The translations under genes and the position numbers were made by a program. Below, in pieces: positions 8,609 through 15,825 of a stretch of DNA of 64,000 nt (position 1 is its first letter; every line of letters begins with the position of its first letter). The notes beneath the pieces were generated by a model. It saw nothing but the letters and a program-made list of their open reading frames with translations. It was not told where the DNA came from and ran no database searches. Source of the stretch: Rhizobium grahamii CCGE 502 (lineage in GTDB: Bacteria; Pseudomonadota; Alphaproteobacteria; Rhizobiales; Rhizobiaceae); contig NZ_AEYE02000033.1 in NCBI RefSeq assembly GCF_000298315.2, positions 117,333-181,332 of the forward strand. The letters are read 5' to 3'.

Positions 8609-8633
8609 GGGGGGACGAGGTCGCCCCCTTTTT
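8609..8633 (+). terminator. probable rho-independent terminator of the oxygenase/importer operon
   Basis: Five G (8609-8613) pair with five C (8624-8628), and GAC/GTC extends the stem with one bulged G on the 3' side and a GAG loop. Five T follow immediately (8629-8633). It lies 165 bp after the last permease gene in the right orientation to end that transcript. Confidence 0.6.
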
Positions 8634-9236
8634 GGTGGCACTCTCGGGGCAGCAGGGTTCCACGTGGCAAAGGCGGTCAGGTCAGCGCACCGCAGTAATC
8701 TTTTTTTGACAAATCGATGGTAGTAGATTTTCGCGCGATCAGTTTAGCGTACGCGCCTACGGTTATCGAATGAAAGCCAATATTGCTTTGATAAGGGTCT
8801 GGTCGGCTGCTGCCATATTGATGGTACTCGTTGCCATCAATCCATTTGGTCGTCATGCGCTCGATGCAGTGACAACCGCATCCATTCCCGCCGGGCCATA
8901 GGCCCCTGAGACATCACCGACGGCAGCGATTGCTGGCGCTTCGGCTCCCGGTAGATGTTGCCACACCACTAGCCACGACCTCGCGAGCGAGCCTTGGTCA
9001 CAGCATTGGTGCTGTCAATCGAAGGAAACGTCCGAATGCCCAGCTGTGGCACGGGCAATGTCGATCACGGCATGGCGCTCCCCCTGGTCGCTCAGAATCC
9101 CCGTATCCGATCGGAATCTGCTGAAACGTTTTATTCGCCTAAAGTAGATTAATCAAATTCAATCGGGGTTATGGCTATTTCGCTATCTTACGTTTAAGTA
9201 AGCGATCGGTTTTTTAAAGCTAGGTGAATCTCTGAA
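8634..9236. other. 600-bp gap with possible flavoprotein remnant
   Basis: No convincing intact gene. On the plus strand a frame opens at ATG 8770 with a plausible membrane-like start (MKANIALIRVWSAAAILMV) but then runs into composition-biased sequence to 9124 and is not a credible protein. On the minus strand, around 8885-8960, one frame contains IAAVGDVSGAYGPAGMDA, which resembles the C-terminal FAD-binding motif (GD) of pyridine-nucleotide disulphide oxidoreductases. It is bounded by stops, so at most it is a decayed fragment. Confidence 0.25.
9187..9202. promoter_or_regulatory. inverted repeat upstream of the ArsR-type regulator
   Basis: CTTAC (9187-9191) and GTAAG (9198-9202) flank a 6-bp AT-rich centre, 34 bp before the ATG of the ArsR-type gene. 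ArsR-family repressors commonly bind short dyads in their own promoter, so this is a candidate autoregulatory operator. The arms are short. Confidence 0.3.
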
Positions 9237-9548
9237 ATGCGCATTGATACGGACTTCCAGGAAGAGGCTAGACTTCTAACTCTGTTGGCAAACGAAAAAA
9301 GACTCCTGATTGCCAGCCTTCTCCTGGACAATGAATTGAACGTCGGTGAATTGGCGAAACGCGTTGGCCTTTCGCAGTCGGCTCTCTCCCAGCATCTCGC
9401 CCGTCTTCGTGAGGGCAATATCGTGACAACCCGTCGCGACGCCCAGACGATCTATTATTCGACGATGCACTATGGCGTTCGAAAGATCCTCTCGACTCTC
9501 GAGGAGATCACTGATCGTTCGACAAAGGGTCTGAAGGCAGCAAGCTAA
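9237..9548 (+). CDS. ArsR-family winged-helix transcriptional regulator
   Basis: 103 residues. The winged-helix domain covers about residues 10-85, with a recognition helix in VGLSQSALSQHLARLREGNIV, very close to the consensus of ArsR/BigR-type repressors, and a wing around TTRRDAQTIYY. There are no cysteines at all, so it cannot sense metal or sulphur through Cys ligands as classical ArsR or BigR do; the signal is unknown. It stands alone: the nearest genes on either side are more than 440 bp away. The gene before it is the end of the purine operon, but regulation of that operon would have to be in trans and is not supported here. Confidence 0.85.
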   Translation: MRIDTDFQEEARLLTLLANEKRLLIASLLLDNELNVGELAKRVGLSQSALSQHLARLREGNIVTTRRDAQTIYYSTMHYGVRKILSTLEEITDRSTKGLKAAS

Positions 9549-9782
9549 GCTTTCGGCGACAATCAGGCGGACCGGGGCCGTCTCGTTGCGGATAGACGGG
9601 GTTGTCGCCAGGCGGAAGACGGCCTTGAAATCGGCGCCGGGGGCGATCAGCCACTTCTGTCGCAACCGTCACCGTTGCGATTAAATCCACGCCACGCTAC
9701 GGGCGTCCTTTGGGGGCAGGTCGCGTCGCGCTTCACCACCGGGGTTCGTCGCTGGAGCGGCGAGCCGGTCCCTCGCCACCTG

Positions 9783-9872
9783 CCCTCGGTCTCGGAAAGC
9801 AGGATGTGTTCCGGCCGAATGCCATAGGTCTTGCGGCCCTCTTTCGCAGCAATCTCTTCCTCCAATGGGAAG
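9783..9872 (-). pseudogene. fragment of a MalK/UgpC-type ABC ATPase
   Basis: On the minus strand one frame reads KTYGIRPEHILLSETEG, which matches the regulatory-domain motif (GIRPEH) of MalK/UgpC-type ATPases. The surrounding frame loses similarity in both directions and there is no Walker motif. I read it as a small leftover of a lost sugar-type ABC operon. The rest of the gap between 9549 and 9992 shows nothing I can support. Confidence 0.35.
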
Positions 9873-9992
9873 GCTGCCAACCGCCGCAAGATATGATACC
9901 GATGCTCCAAGGCGTCGCCTCGTCGCTGTCTGACGCGCGCCTGAAACCTTTCCAATAACCTGGCGGGAGGCAGTGGCGCCTGTGACGTCCCC

Positions 9993-10541
9993 TTGATCGT
10001 ATTCCTGGACTTCGAAGCATCGTCACTCGGCAAGGACAGCTTCCCGATCGAGGTCGCCTGGGTGTTTCAGGATGGTCGGTCCCGCTCCTTTCTGATACGC
10101 CCCGCGCCCGATTGGACCGATTGGTCGCCCGACGCGGAAGCTATCCATGGAATTTCGCGAGATCAGCTCGACAGGAACGGCACTGCCGCGGAAGTGGTAG
10201 CGCGGCACATGATGAAAGAGCTCGCCGGCAACGACCTCTACGCAAGCGCGCCGTCATGGGACGGAAAATGGCTCAGCGTGCTTCTGCGCGCGGGCGACCT
10301 GCCACGTCACGCTCTCCGGGTCAGCAGGTCCAAGGAGGCATTTCTCGCTGCTGCGCGTGATCTCATGGGACCTGCAACGGACGAGGTGGAACTCATCAAC
10401 CTCGTCGAGGACGTCATCATGACCAGCAGATCCGGCAAACCGGCAAGTCACCGCGCCCTGCCAGATGCGATGCTTGACCTTGCATGCTGGCATCTGGTGC
10501 GAAAGGAAGCAGCACAGCGCACGGGCAAGAGCCTCATCTAA
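9993..10541 (+). CDS. 3'-5' exonuclease of the DEDD (DnaQ-like) superfamily
   Basis: 182 residues. Exo I motif FLDFEASSLG at the N-terminus gives the first D and E, an ExoII-like region includes HGISRDQL and a later Asp (PSWDGKWL), and the C-terminal HRALPDAMLDL matches Exo III (H-x4-D). This suggests a small stand-alone RNase H-fold exonuclease acting on DNA or RNA ends. The start is TTG 9993; an in-frame stop at 9942 and the absence of any ATG leave little choice. There is no partner gene. The exact substrate cannot be told from sequence. Confidence 0.7.
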   Translation: MIVFLDFEASSLGKDSFPIEVAWVFQDGRSRSFLIRPAPDWTDWSPDAEAIHGISRDQLDRNGTAAEVVARHMMKELAGNDLYASAPSWDGKWLSVLLRAGDLPRHALRVSRSKEAFLAAARDLMGPATDEVELINLVEDVIMTSRSGKPASHRALPDAMLDLACWHLVRKEAAQRTGKSLI

Positions 10542-10951
10542 CCAGGCGTGTCGCTCTTGACCGCCTCATTCTTCTCGTCAGAAAGGCCGCGCCGTGGCAA
10601 TCACGACCAGCTTGACCTTGGCCGTCTAACGCAAGCCGAGCGCCAATGTGTTTAATGCCGTCCGACCCGATAGGCTTGGGACCCCCGGCTCCAACTCGCG
10701 GTGAAATTCTGCTTCCACAGAGAGCGCCCCGCTGAAAAAGGGCAAGAACGCCCTCAAATGATTTGGGCCGCGAAGGGGCACTTCCACGGCTTGCCGTCGG
10801 TCCAGCGCTCGATCGTACATTTTCAACAGGCGGAGCAAGCGATGATGCGGTGCCCCTTACAAAACGGCAGGGCGTTCCTGCGCGTCGCGGCACTCGTATC
10901 GGAGCAATTTCCAGGCATCGATCGGCAAGCGCACGGTATGCCGGCAATGTT
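10542..10951. other. intergenic stretch without a supported gene
   Basis: About 410 bp between the exonuclease and the 3' end of the AAA ATPase gene. Both strands have short open frames, but none has a recognisable motif and they overlap one another in different frames. One minus-strand reading (ERWTDGKPWKCPF) looks protein-like but is too short to name. It could be a remnant; I see nothing firm. Confidence 0.3.
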
Positions 10952-12121
10952 TCATTTTATCCAGTTGCGGACCAGGTAGTCGCCGAACAATGGCACCGTG
11001 AAATCGACATCTCCATAGGAGGGACTGTAGATCATGCCCTTCTTGATGAGGCTTGCCCGCACCGGCCCGAACTTGCTCGGCGGCTCTTTCATCATATCGG
11101 CCACGTCGCCGGATTTGTAGGGCCCCATACCAAGCCTGGCCATGGCGAAAACATAGTCACGTTCACGCGGCGTCAGGCGATCGAAACGCACCCGGAAGAA
11201 CCCTTCATCAAGCCTGTGCAGAGCCTTCTTCGCCGATTGATTAATGTCTGCTGCGTCTATCGGCGAGTAATCCGCCGCGTTCCAAGCCTGATAGCCCCAT
11301 TCCTGCAGGAAGTAGGGGTAACCGCGGGTCTGCGCGATGATTGCCTGTAATGCCTCGACGTTGATCCTTTCGCCCTCTTCCTCGATGGGATTCTTGATGG
11401 CGAGCTCGGCCGACGGCTGGTCCAAGGCGCCGACTGACGGATAGGTAAACAGCCGCTCGGCATAGGACTTTGCGTCGCCGGAAAGCGCCGCGACCTGAGG
11501 CAGGCCGGCACCAAAAAACAGGACCGGAAGGCCTTTTTGACTGATCCGGTGAATGGCAACAATCAACGCCGCATAGTCCCGTTCGCCGAGGTACTGGATC
11601 TCATCGATGAGCAGCGTCCATCCGCGCCCTGCAGCTTTCGCTGCCTCCCCGACGCGGACAAACAGTTCGGCAAGATCGTATTCGATGTTGCCGCTATCCG
11701 CCGTTCCGGTTTCAGGGTCGACCGAAAGGGCGAAGTCTCCCATTTCAACTTTGAATATCGAGGCAAAGCTGCGGAGCGCCCGCATCGCGCTGAAGGCATT
11801 GGCTTTCGCCTTTTCAACGACGCTGAGCTTGCGAAGCACTTGGTGGATGCGCGGATAGAGAAGCGTTGGCAGGGGAATCCCTTCAGGCCCTTCTACCATC
11901 GATGTCAGATGGCCGTGCTCCTCGGCGATCTGCTCGATCTTGTTCAGGAGAACGGTCTTTCCGACGCCCCGGAGACCAAGCAGGATTTGTGAACGTGCAG
12001 GCTTGCCTCGAATGACACGCTGAACGGCGATACGGGCGTCTTCAAGAATGCCATTGCGACCAGCTAGTTCAGGCGGCTGAGACCCAGCCCCGGGTGCGAA
12101 CGGATTGCGAACCTCATCCAT
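10952..12121 (-). CDS. stand-alone AAA ATPase (Orc1/Cdc6-like, AAA_16 type)
   Basis: 389 residues. Walker A is GLRGVGKT (49-56), Walker B is LLIDEIQYLG, and a sensor-like FFGAGLPQ follows. The C-terminal 100 residues (LTPRERDYVFAMARLG, then DVADMMKEPPSKFGPVRASLIKKGMI) look like a winged helix. This layout is typical of orphan AAA ATPases related to archaeal Orc1/Cdc6 and MNS-type STAND proteins, often found in accessory DNA. The function is unknown; DNA-binding regulator or defence-related switch are both possible. It starts with ATG 12121, and a dyad symmetry lies directly upstream, which suggests autoregulation. No toxin or nuclease partner is adjacent. Confidence 0.75.
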   Translation of the reverse strand: MDEVRNPFAPGAGSQPPELAGRNGILEDARIAVQRVIRGKPARSQILLGLRGVGKTVLLNKIEQIAEEHGHLTSMVEGPEGIPLPTLLYPRIHQVLRKLSVVEKAKANAFSAMRALRSFASIFKVEMGDFALSVDPETGTADSGNIEYDLAELFVRVGEAAKAAGRGWTLLIDEIQYLGERDYAALIVAIHRISQKGLPVLFFGAGLPQVAALSGDAKSYAERLFTYPSVGALDQPSAELAIKNPIEEEGERINVEALQAIIAQTRGYPYFLQEWGYQAWNAADYSPIDAADINQSAKKALHRLDEGFFRVRFDRLTPRERDYVFAMARLGMGPYKSGDVADMMKEPPSKFGPVRASLIKKGMIYSPSYGDVDFTVPLFGDYLVRNWIK

Positions 12122-12125
12122 GGCT

Positions 12126-12148
12126 TATATCCGGTTTAAGGGGATATA
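12126..12148. promoter_or_regulatory. dyad upstream of the AAA ATPase start
   Basis: TATATCC (12126-12132) and GGATATA (12142-12148) are perfect 7-bp arms around a 9-bp spacer, only 5 bp upstream of the AAA ATPase start codon. The surrounding 12120-12200 region is AT-rich, as expected of its promoter. This is a candidate operator, possibly bound by the winged-helix end of the ATPase itself. Confidence 0.4.
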
Positions 12149-12259
12149 GCATCAATACATTATAACTATCTATATGCCAATATAAGTTTTTAGCGAAGGT
12201 TTTGGCGTGTCATGCAGAAATGCGGCTTCAGGTTGCGAAGACCCTCATAGTCGCAGGCA

Positions 12260-12606
12260 GTGAAGTTTGTGGCGGCGGCCTGGGTCCTGGGCCTGGCATT
12301 GACGCTGTGGGCGCCTCTTGGAGGTGTGAAGGCATGAGGGTCGGTGCGCGCAAACTCTTCGTTACAAGCTTCTCAACCCGAAAGCCATCATCGTTGGACT
12401 GGTCATGGTGCCATCTGTCCGAGCGGGTGTGGTTCTGACTATTTTGGTATTGTCCGGCAATCACGGCCGCACCCTGCGCTCTGTGGCTTGCGTTTGGGCG
12501 GGCAATAATCGGCCGCCGGCAGGAGATACCCGGTTTTGCCCGGCGCTGCGGCTCCGCGGTGCTACAGGTCTTCTCGGTCATGCTGACGCTGAGCGGCTTC
12601 GCCTGA
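12260..12606 (+). pseudogene. decayed LysE/RhtB-type exporter
   Basis: Three plus-strand frames in succession give pieces of one LysE/RhtB-family transporter: KFVAAAWVLGLALTLW (from 12260), then LLNPKAIIVGLVMVPS (around 12370), then ALWLAFGRAIIGRRQEIPG through FSVMLTLSGFA to a TGA at 12604-12606. The NPKA motif and the order of hydrophobic segments fit the C-terminal two-thirds of the family. At least two frameshifts separate the pieces and the N-terminal part is missing. The gene cannot make a functional exporter. Confidence 0.6.
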
Positions 12607-12682
12607 CCCGCAATCGGCCCTATTCTTTCTCTCTCGACAATCGCCAGGCCGGGTAGCCATCGCTTGCACCACTCCCCGAGAA

Positions 12683-12699
12683 AGTCCACATAGTGGACT
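12683..12699. promoter_or_regulatory. perfect palindrome upstream of the HAD phosphatase
   Basis: AGTCCACATAGTGGACT is a perfect 7-bp inverted repeat around ATA, ending 19 bp before the start codon at 12719. Its position suits a repressor site overlapping the transcript start or leader. It differs from the ACCAGT-type site found at the GntR-regulated importer, so another regulator is likely. Confidence 0.4.
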
Positions 12700-12718
12700 A
12701 TTCCCGTCAAGCCAGGAG

Positions 12719-13402
12719 ATGACCGTGCCGCCCCAGTTTCCCGATCAAAAGCAATATGCCGCGTTCCTCTTCGACATGGACGGCACCATCCTGAGTTCAA
12801 AGGCGGCGGCAGAGCGGGTCTGGGGTCATTGGGCGGAGCGCCACGGGCTTGATCCCGTGCGCTTCTTGCCAACCATGCATGGGAAGCGCGGGGTCGACAC
12901 GATACGTCAGCTCGGCCTGCCCGGCATCGATCCTGTCTTGGAAGCCGACAAGATCACGCAAGCCGAGATCGACGACGTCGATGGTGTTGTCGCCATTCCC
13001 GGCGCGGTGAGCTTCCTCGCCGCTCTTCCACCCGATCGCTGGGCGATCGTGACATCGTCGACCAAGGCTCTGGCGCTACGCCGCCTTGACGCAGCAGGGC
13101 TGCCCGTCCCCCGTTTCATGGTCACCGGAGACGACGTTACAATCGGCAAGCCGAATCCCCAATGCTACATCCTTGGCGCCGAGGTCCTTGGTGTTCGACC
13201 AGCCGAATGCCTCGTCTTTGAAGACGTCGAGGCCGGTGTACAAGCGGGTGAAGCGGCAGGAGCCGGCGTCATGGTGATTACTGCTGCCGGTCATAAGCAC
13301 GATTTTGGCAATCGCCCCTCGATCGACGACTACACGACCATCTCCCCCGCAATCAGAGGTGACGGGCTGATGATTGTGAGAAGGCCTCAGATCATCGGGT
13401 AG
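12719..13402 (+). CDS. HAD-superfamily sugar/polyol phosphatase
   Basis: 227 residues. Motif I is FDMDGT (nucleophile D19, acid/base D21), motif II is IVTSSTKAL, motif III is the Lys of IGKPNPQCY, and motif IV is LVFEDVEAGVQAG, which gives a complete HAD active site. The small alpha-helical cap and the MHGKRGVDTIRQL region resemble glycerol-3-phosphatase and 2-deoxyglucose-6-phosphatase. It probably dephosphorylates a small sugar or polyol phosphate in the cytoplasm. ATG 12719 is preceded by CAGGAG. It stands alone on the plus strand, with a palindrome 20 bp upstream; the sugar importer further on might be a functional neighbour but is separately transcribed. Confidence 0.85.
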   Translation: MTVPPQFPDQKQYAAFLFDMDGTILSSKAAAERVWGHWAERHGLDPVRFLPTMHGKRGVDTIRQLGLPGIDPVLEADKITQAEIDDVDGVVAIPGAVSFLAALPPDRWAIVTSSTKALALRRLDAAGLPVPRFMVTGDDVTIGKPNPQCYILGAEVLGVRPAECLVFEDVEAGVQAGEAAGAGVMVITAAGHKHDFGNRPSIDDYTTISPAIRGDGLMIVRRPQIIG

Positions 13403-13504
13403 CCGTGTCCGGGCCTTCTAAAAAGCCACTACGGTTGGTCATTGGTCTCTGCGGCCTCCCATTGTGTTGAAACGGGTGGGCCGGCATCCTTCCAGCGATC
13501 AAAA

Positions 13505-14302
13505 TCAGCCATAGTGCTTGAAGTCGCCCGTGGCCGACTGCAGCAGTGTCAGCGGATACCGCTCGGGATGGTGGATCAGGGATGTCATGTTTATCGGCCG
13601 GTCACGCTCATCAAAGGCGATCTGGTCGACGGTCAGCACGGCCCCCGGCTGTGGAAGCTCGAGGAGTTCTGCCTCTGCTCTGCTGGCCAGCCGAGCACTG
13701 AGCGTCGTCTGGCCGCGCCGCGGCTGGATCTTGTAGAGCTCTCGCAATTCAGAATAGAGCGACCGATTCGCGACCGACCAGTCAAGACCGGTAAGGTCGG
13801 GCGCCCTCGAAGCCGCGATCCAGTCTGTCTGCAAGACGACCGGGATCTTATCGAGCAGGCGCAAACGCGAGAGAATGATGACCTCCGATCCGGGTGGGAT
13901 CATCAGCGGTCGGGTGATATCCAGCGATGCCCTGACGACGGCAATATCGAGAAGCCGTTGCCCCGGCGTGTGACCATTTGCAAGCGCGGTGCTGGTGAAG
14001 CTTTTGAGCACTTCGAGCTCGAATCCGCCACCGTTGTCGACGACATAGAGACCCTTGCCAGCCTGGCTTTGCACGACGCCCTGGCGGATCAGTTCGCGAA
14101 CGGCATGCCGTATGGTGATGCGGCTTACATCATACAGCGACACAAGCTCGCGCTCGGACGGCAACTTGCCGCGCAATGGCACTTTCCCCTCGCGGATCGA
14201 CGACAGTAGCGCCTCATAAACCTGTTGATGGAGCGGACGGGAAGCGGTCCTGTCGATCGTCGTTTCGCTGGCCTTCCTTGTCAGTCTCTGTCGTGTCGTC
14301 AC
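13505..14302 (-). CDS. GntR-family (HutC/UTRA) transcriptional repressor
   Basis: From GTG 14302 the protein has 265 residues: a GntR winged helix at about 17-85 (LPSERELVSLYDVSRITIRHAVREL, then GKGLYVV) and a UTRA effector domain over the rest. An upstream in-frame ATG at 14377 would put the start inside the divergent promoter and make the N-terminus unusually long; GTG 14302 has GGGAG at the right distance. The gene is divergent from a sugar-type ABC importer, whose promoter contains a perfect GntR-style inverted repeat. It is therefore probably the local repressor, released by a sugar or amino-sugar (phosphate) ligand. Confidence 0.85.
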   Translation of the reverse strand: MTTRQRLTRKASETTIDRTASRPLHQQVYEALLSSIREGKVPLRGKLPSERELVSLYDVSRITIRHAVRELIRQGVVQSQAGKGLYVVDNGGGFELEVLKSFTSTALANGHTPGQRLLDIAVVRASLDITRPLMIPPGSEVIILSRLRLLDKIPVVLQTDWIAASRAPDLTGLDWSVANRSLYSELRELYKIQPRRGQTTLSARLASRAEAELLELPQPGAVLTVDQIAFDERDRPINMTSLIHHPERYPLTLLQSATGDFKHYG

Positions 14303-14370
14303 GCTCGCTCCCGGATCGAACTGGATTAACCGGCGTCTCAACTTTGCTCGCAGTAAGTGCGAGAGTCCAG

Positions 14371-14400
14371 TTGACATGACTGGTCATAACCAGTCCTATT
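14371..14400 (+). promoter_or_regulatory. promoter of the sugar-type importer operon
   Basis: TTGACA at 14371-14376 is a consensus -35 element. A weak -10 (TCCTAT, 14394-14399) follows at 17 bp. The start codon of the binding-protein gene is 60 bp further on. The spacer is filled by the inverted repeat at 14378-14395, so a bound repressor would exclude RNA polymerase. Confidence 0.5.
14378..14395. promoter_or_regulatory. GntR/HutC-type operator
   Basis: GACTGGTCATAACCAGTC is a perfect 7-bp inverted repeat with a 4-bp centre. It matches the ACTGGT-N-ACCAGT style of sites used by HutC-subfamily GntR regulators such as NagR and DasR. It lies between the -35 and -10 elements of the importer promoter and 76 bp from the GntR start, so it could repress both divergent genes. 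Confidence 0.65.
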
Positions 14401-14459
14401 GGGCTCAGGAACCACAGAGTTCCCCACAGTTCAAGTGTGATAAAGACAAGGAACAGCTC

Positions 14460-15716
14460 ATGTTGAAAAAATGCCTCGCTGCGGCTGCAGCCGTTGCCGG
14501 CCTCTGGGCCAGCACTGCTCATGCGGAAACCATTTCGGCTTTCTGCTCACCTACGGAATTCGAACTTTGCACCAAGGTTGCCGACGCCTGGAAGGCAAAA
14601 ACCGGCAACGAGGCGAAGATCAACAAGATGCCAGCACTGCTCGATGATGCGATCCCGCTGTACCAGCAGCTGTTGGCGGCCAAATCGAAGGACGTCGACG
14701 TCCTTTTTCTCGACGTGATCTGGCTTGGCATGTTCAAGGCCAACCTTCTCGATCTCAAGACGATGGTTCCCCAAGCTGATCAGGACAAGCATTTCGCCTC
14801 GACGCTGAATGCGGCAAAGCTCGACGGCAATCTTGTCGCCATGCCTGCCTACATGGACGTGGGCCTGATGTTCTATCGCAAGGACCTGCTGGAAAAGTAC
14901 GGCAAGCAGCCACCGAAGACCTGGGACGAACTTGCCAGCGCGGCGAAGGAAATCCAGGATAAGGAGCGGGCTGACGGGCACGATAAGATGTGGGGCTATG
15001 CCTGGCAGGCGAAAAGCTACGAGGGCCTGACCTGCGACGCGATCGAGCTGATCGCCTCCAACGGTGGCGGTACGATCATTTCGGACGACGGAAAGGTGAC
15101 CATCGACAATGCCGATGCCGCCGAGGCGATCAAGAAGGCAAAGGGGTGGATTGGGTCGATCAGTCCGGAAGGCGTTCTGAACTACGATGAGGAGGCATCC
15201 CGGGCCGTCTTCGAATCCGGCGACGCCGTGTTCCATCGCAACTGGCCATACGTCTGGGGAACCTCCCATAAGGAGGGCAGCGCGATCATCGACAAGGTTG
15301 GTGTCATGCCACTGCCAGTCGGCAAGGATGGGCAGAAATCCAGCGGATGCCTTGGTCCAATGTACTACGGCGTTTCCAAATACAGCGCAAAGCCTCAGGT
15401 CGCCGCAGATTTCGTGAACTTCATCACTGGCACGGACATGCAGAAGATGCGTGCCGTCGAGGCAACCCTCAATCCATCCATCCAGTCGCTTTACAGCGAT
15501 CCTGAAGTTCTGGACAAGATCCCGTTCCTGAAGGACAACCAGCAAGCCTTCGCCGATAGCGCTGTGCGACCATCAGGATATACCGGCACCAGCTATAACC
15601 GCGTCTCCCAGGCCTTCTACCGCTCCGTGCACGACATGCTGTCGGGTTCCACCGATCCCAAGGACGGTTTCGCTTCGCTCGGCAAGCGCCTCGAGAAGCT
15701 CAAGGAAAGCCGCTGA
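14460..15716 (+). CDS. ABC transporter sugar-binding protein
   Basis: 418 residues from ATG 14460 (an in-frame ATG at 14376 lies in the promoter and is rejected; AAGGAACAG precedes the chosen start). The signal peptide is MLKKCLAAAAAVAGLW...AHA, cleaved at about residue 22. The mature part has the family-1 extracellular solute-binding layout (VDVLFLDVIWLG, GLMFYRKDLLEKYGKQPPKTWDE). It binds a carbohydrate in the periplasm and delivers it to the two permeases encoded downstream. The ligand cannot be read from the sequence. Confidence 0.9.
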   Translation: MLKKCLAAAAAVAGLWASTAHAETISAFCSPTEFELCTKVADAWKAKTGNEAKINKMPALLDDAIPLYQQLLAAKSKDVDVLFLDVIWLGMFKANLLDLKTMVPQADQDKHFASTLNAAKLDGNLVAMPAYMDVGLMFYRKDLLEKYGKQPPKTWDELASAAKEIQDKERADGHDKMWGYAWQAKSYEGLTCDAIELIASNGGGTIISDDGKVTIDNADAAEAIKKAKGWIGSISPEGVLNYDEEASRAVFESGDAVFHRNWPYVWGTSHKEGSAIIDKVGVMPLPVGKDGQKSSGCLGPMYYGVSKYSAKPQVAADFVNFITGTDMQKMRAVEATLNPSIQSLYSDPEVLDKIPFLKDNQQAFADSAVRPSGYTGTSYNRVSQAFYRSVHDMLSGSTDPKDGFASLGKRLEKLKESR

Positions 15717-15722
15717 TCGGCC

Positions 15723-15777
15723 AAAGACGCGGGGTCCTACGCTCGGGCAACCGCGGCGCCTCTCCCGCGTCTTTTTT
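15723..15777 (+). terminator. hairpin with T-run between binding-protein and ATPase genes
   Basis: AAAGACGCGGG (from 15723) pairs with CCCGCGTCTTT (from 15764), followed by a further T-run. It lies in the 109-bp gap after the binding-protein gene. Such elements let most transcripts stop or be stabilised after the binding protein, giving more of it than of the membrane components. Confidence 0.6.
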
Positions 15778-15825
15778 CCGCCGGCGCGCCAAGCCGGCCC
15801 TGCCCCGCGCAAGCCAAGGTGAACA

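Noticed and set aside
13442-14209. Plus-strand 255-codon frame opposite the GntR gene
   Set aside because: Shadow of the GntR/UTRA coding sequence, which has full domain support.
14303-14377. N-terminal extension of the GntR protein from ATG 14377
   Set aside because: It would place coding sequence in the divergent promoter and operator; GTG 14302 has a better ribosome site and gives the usual domain start.
14376-14459. Longer start for the sugar-binding protein at ATG 14376
   Set aside because: It overlaps the -35/operator region and would bury the signal peptide; ATG 14460 begins directly with a signal peptide.
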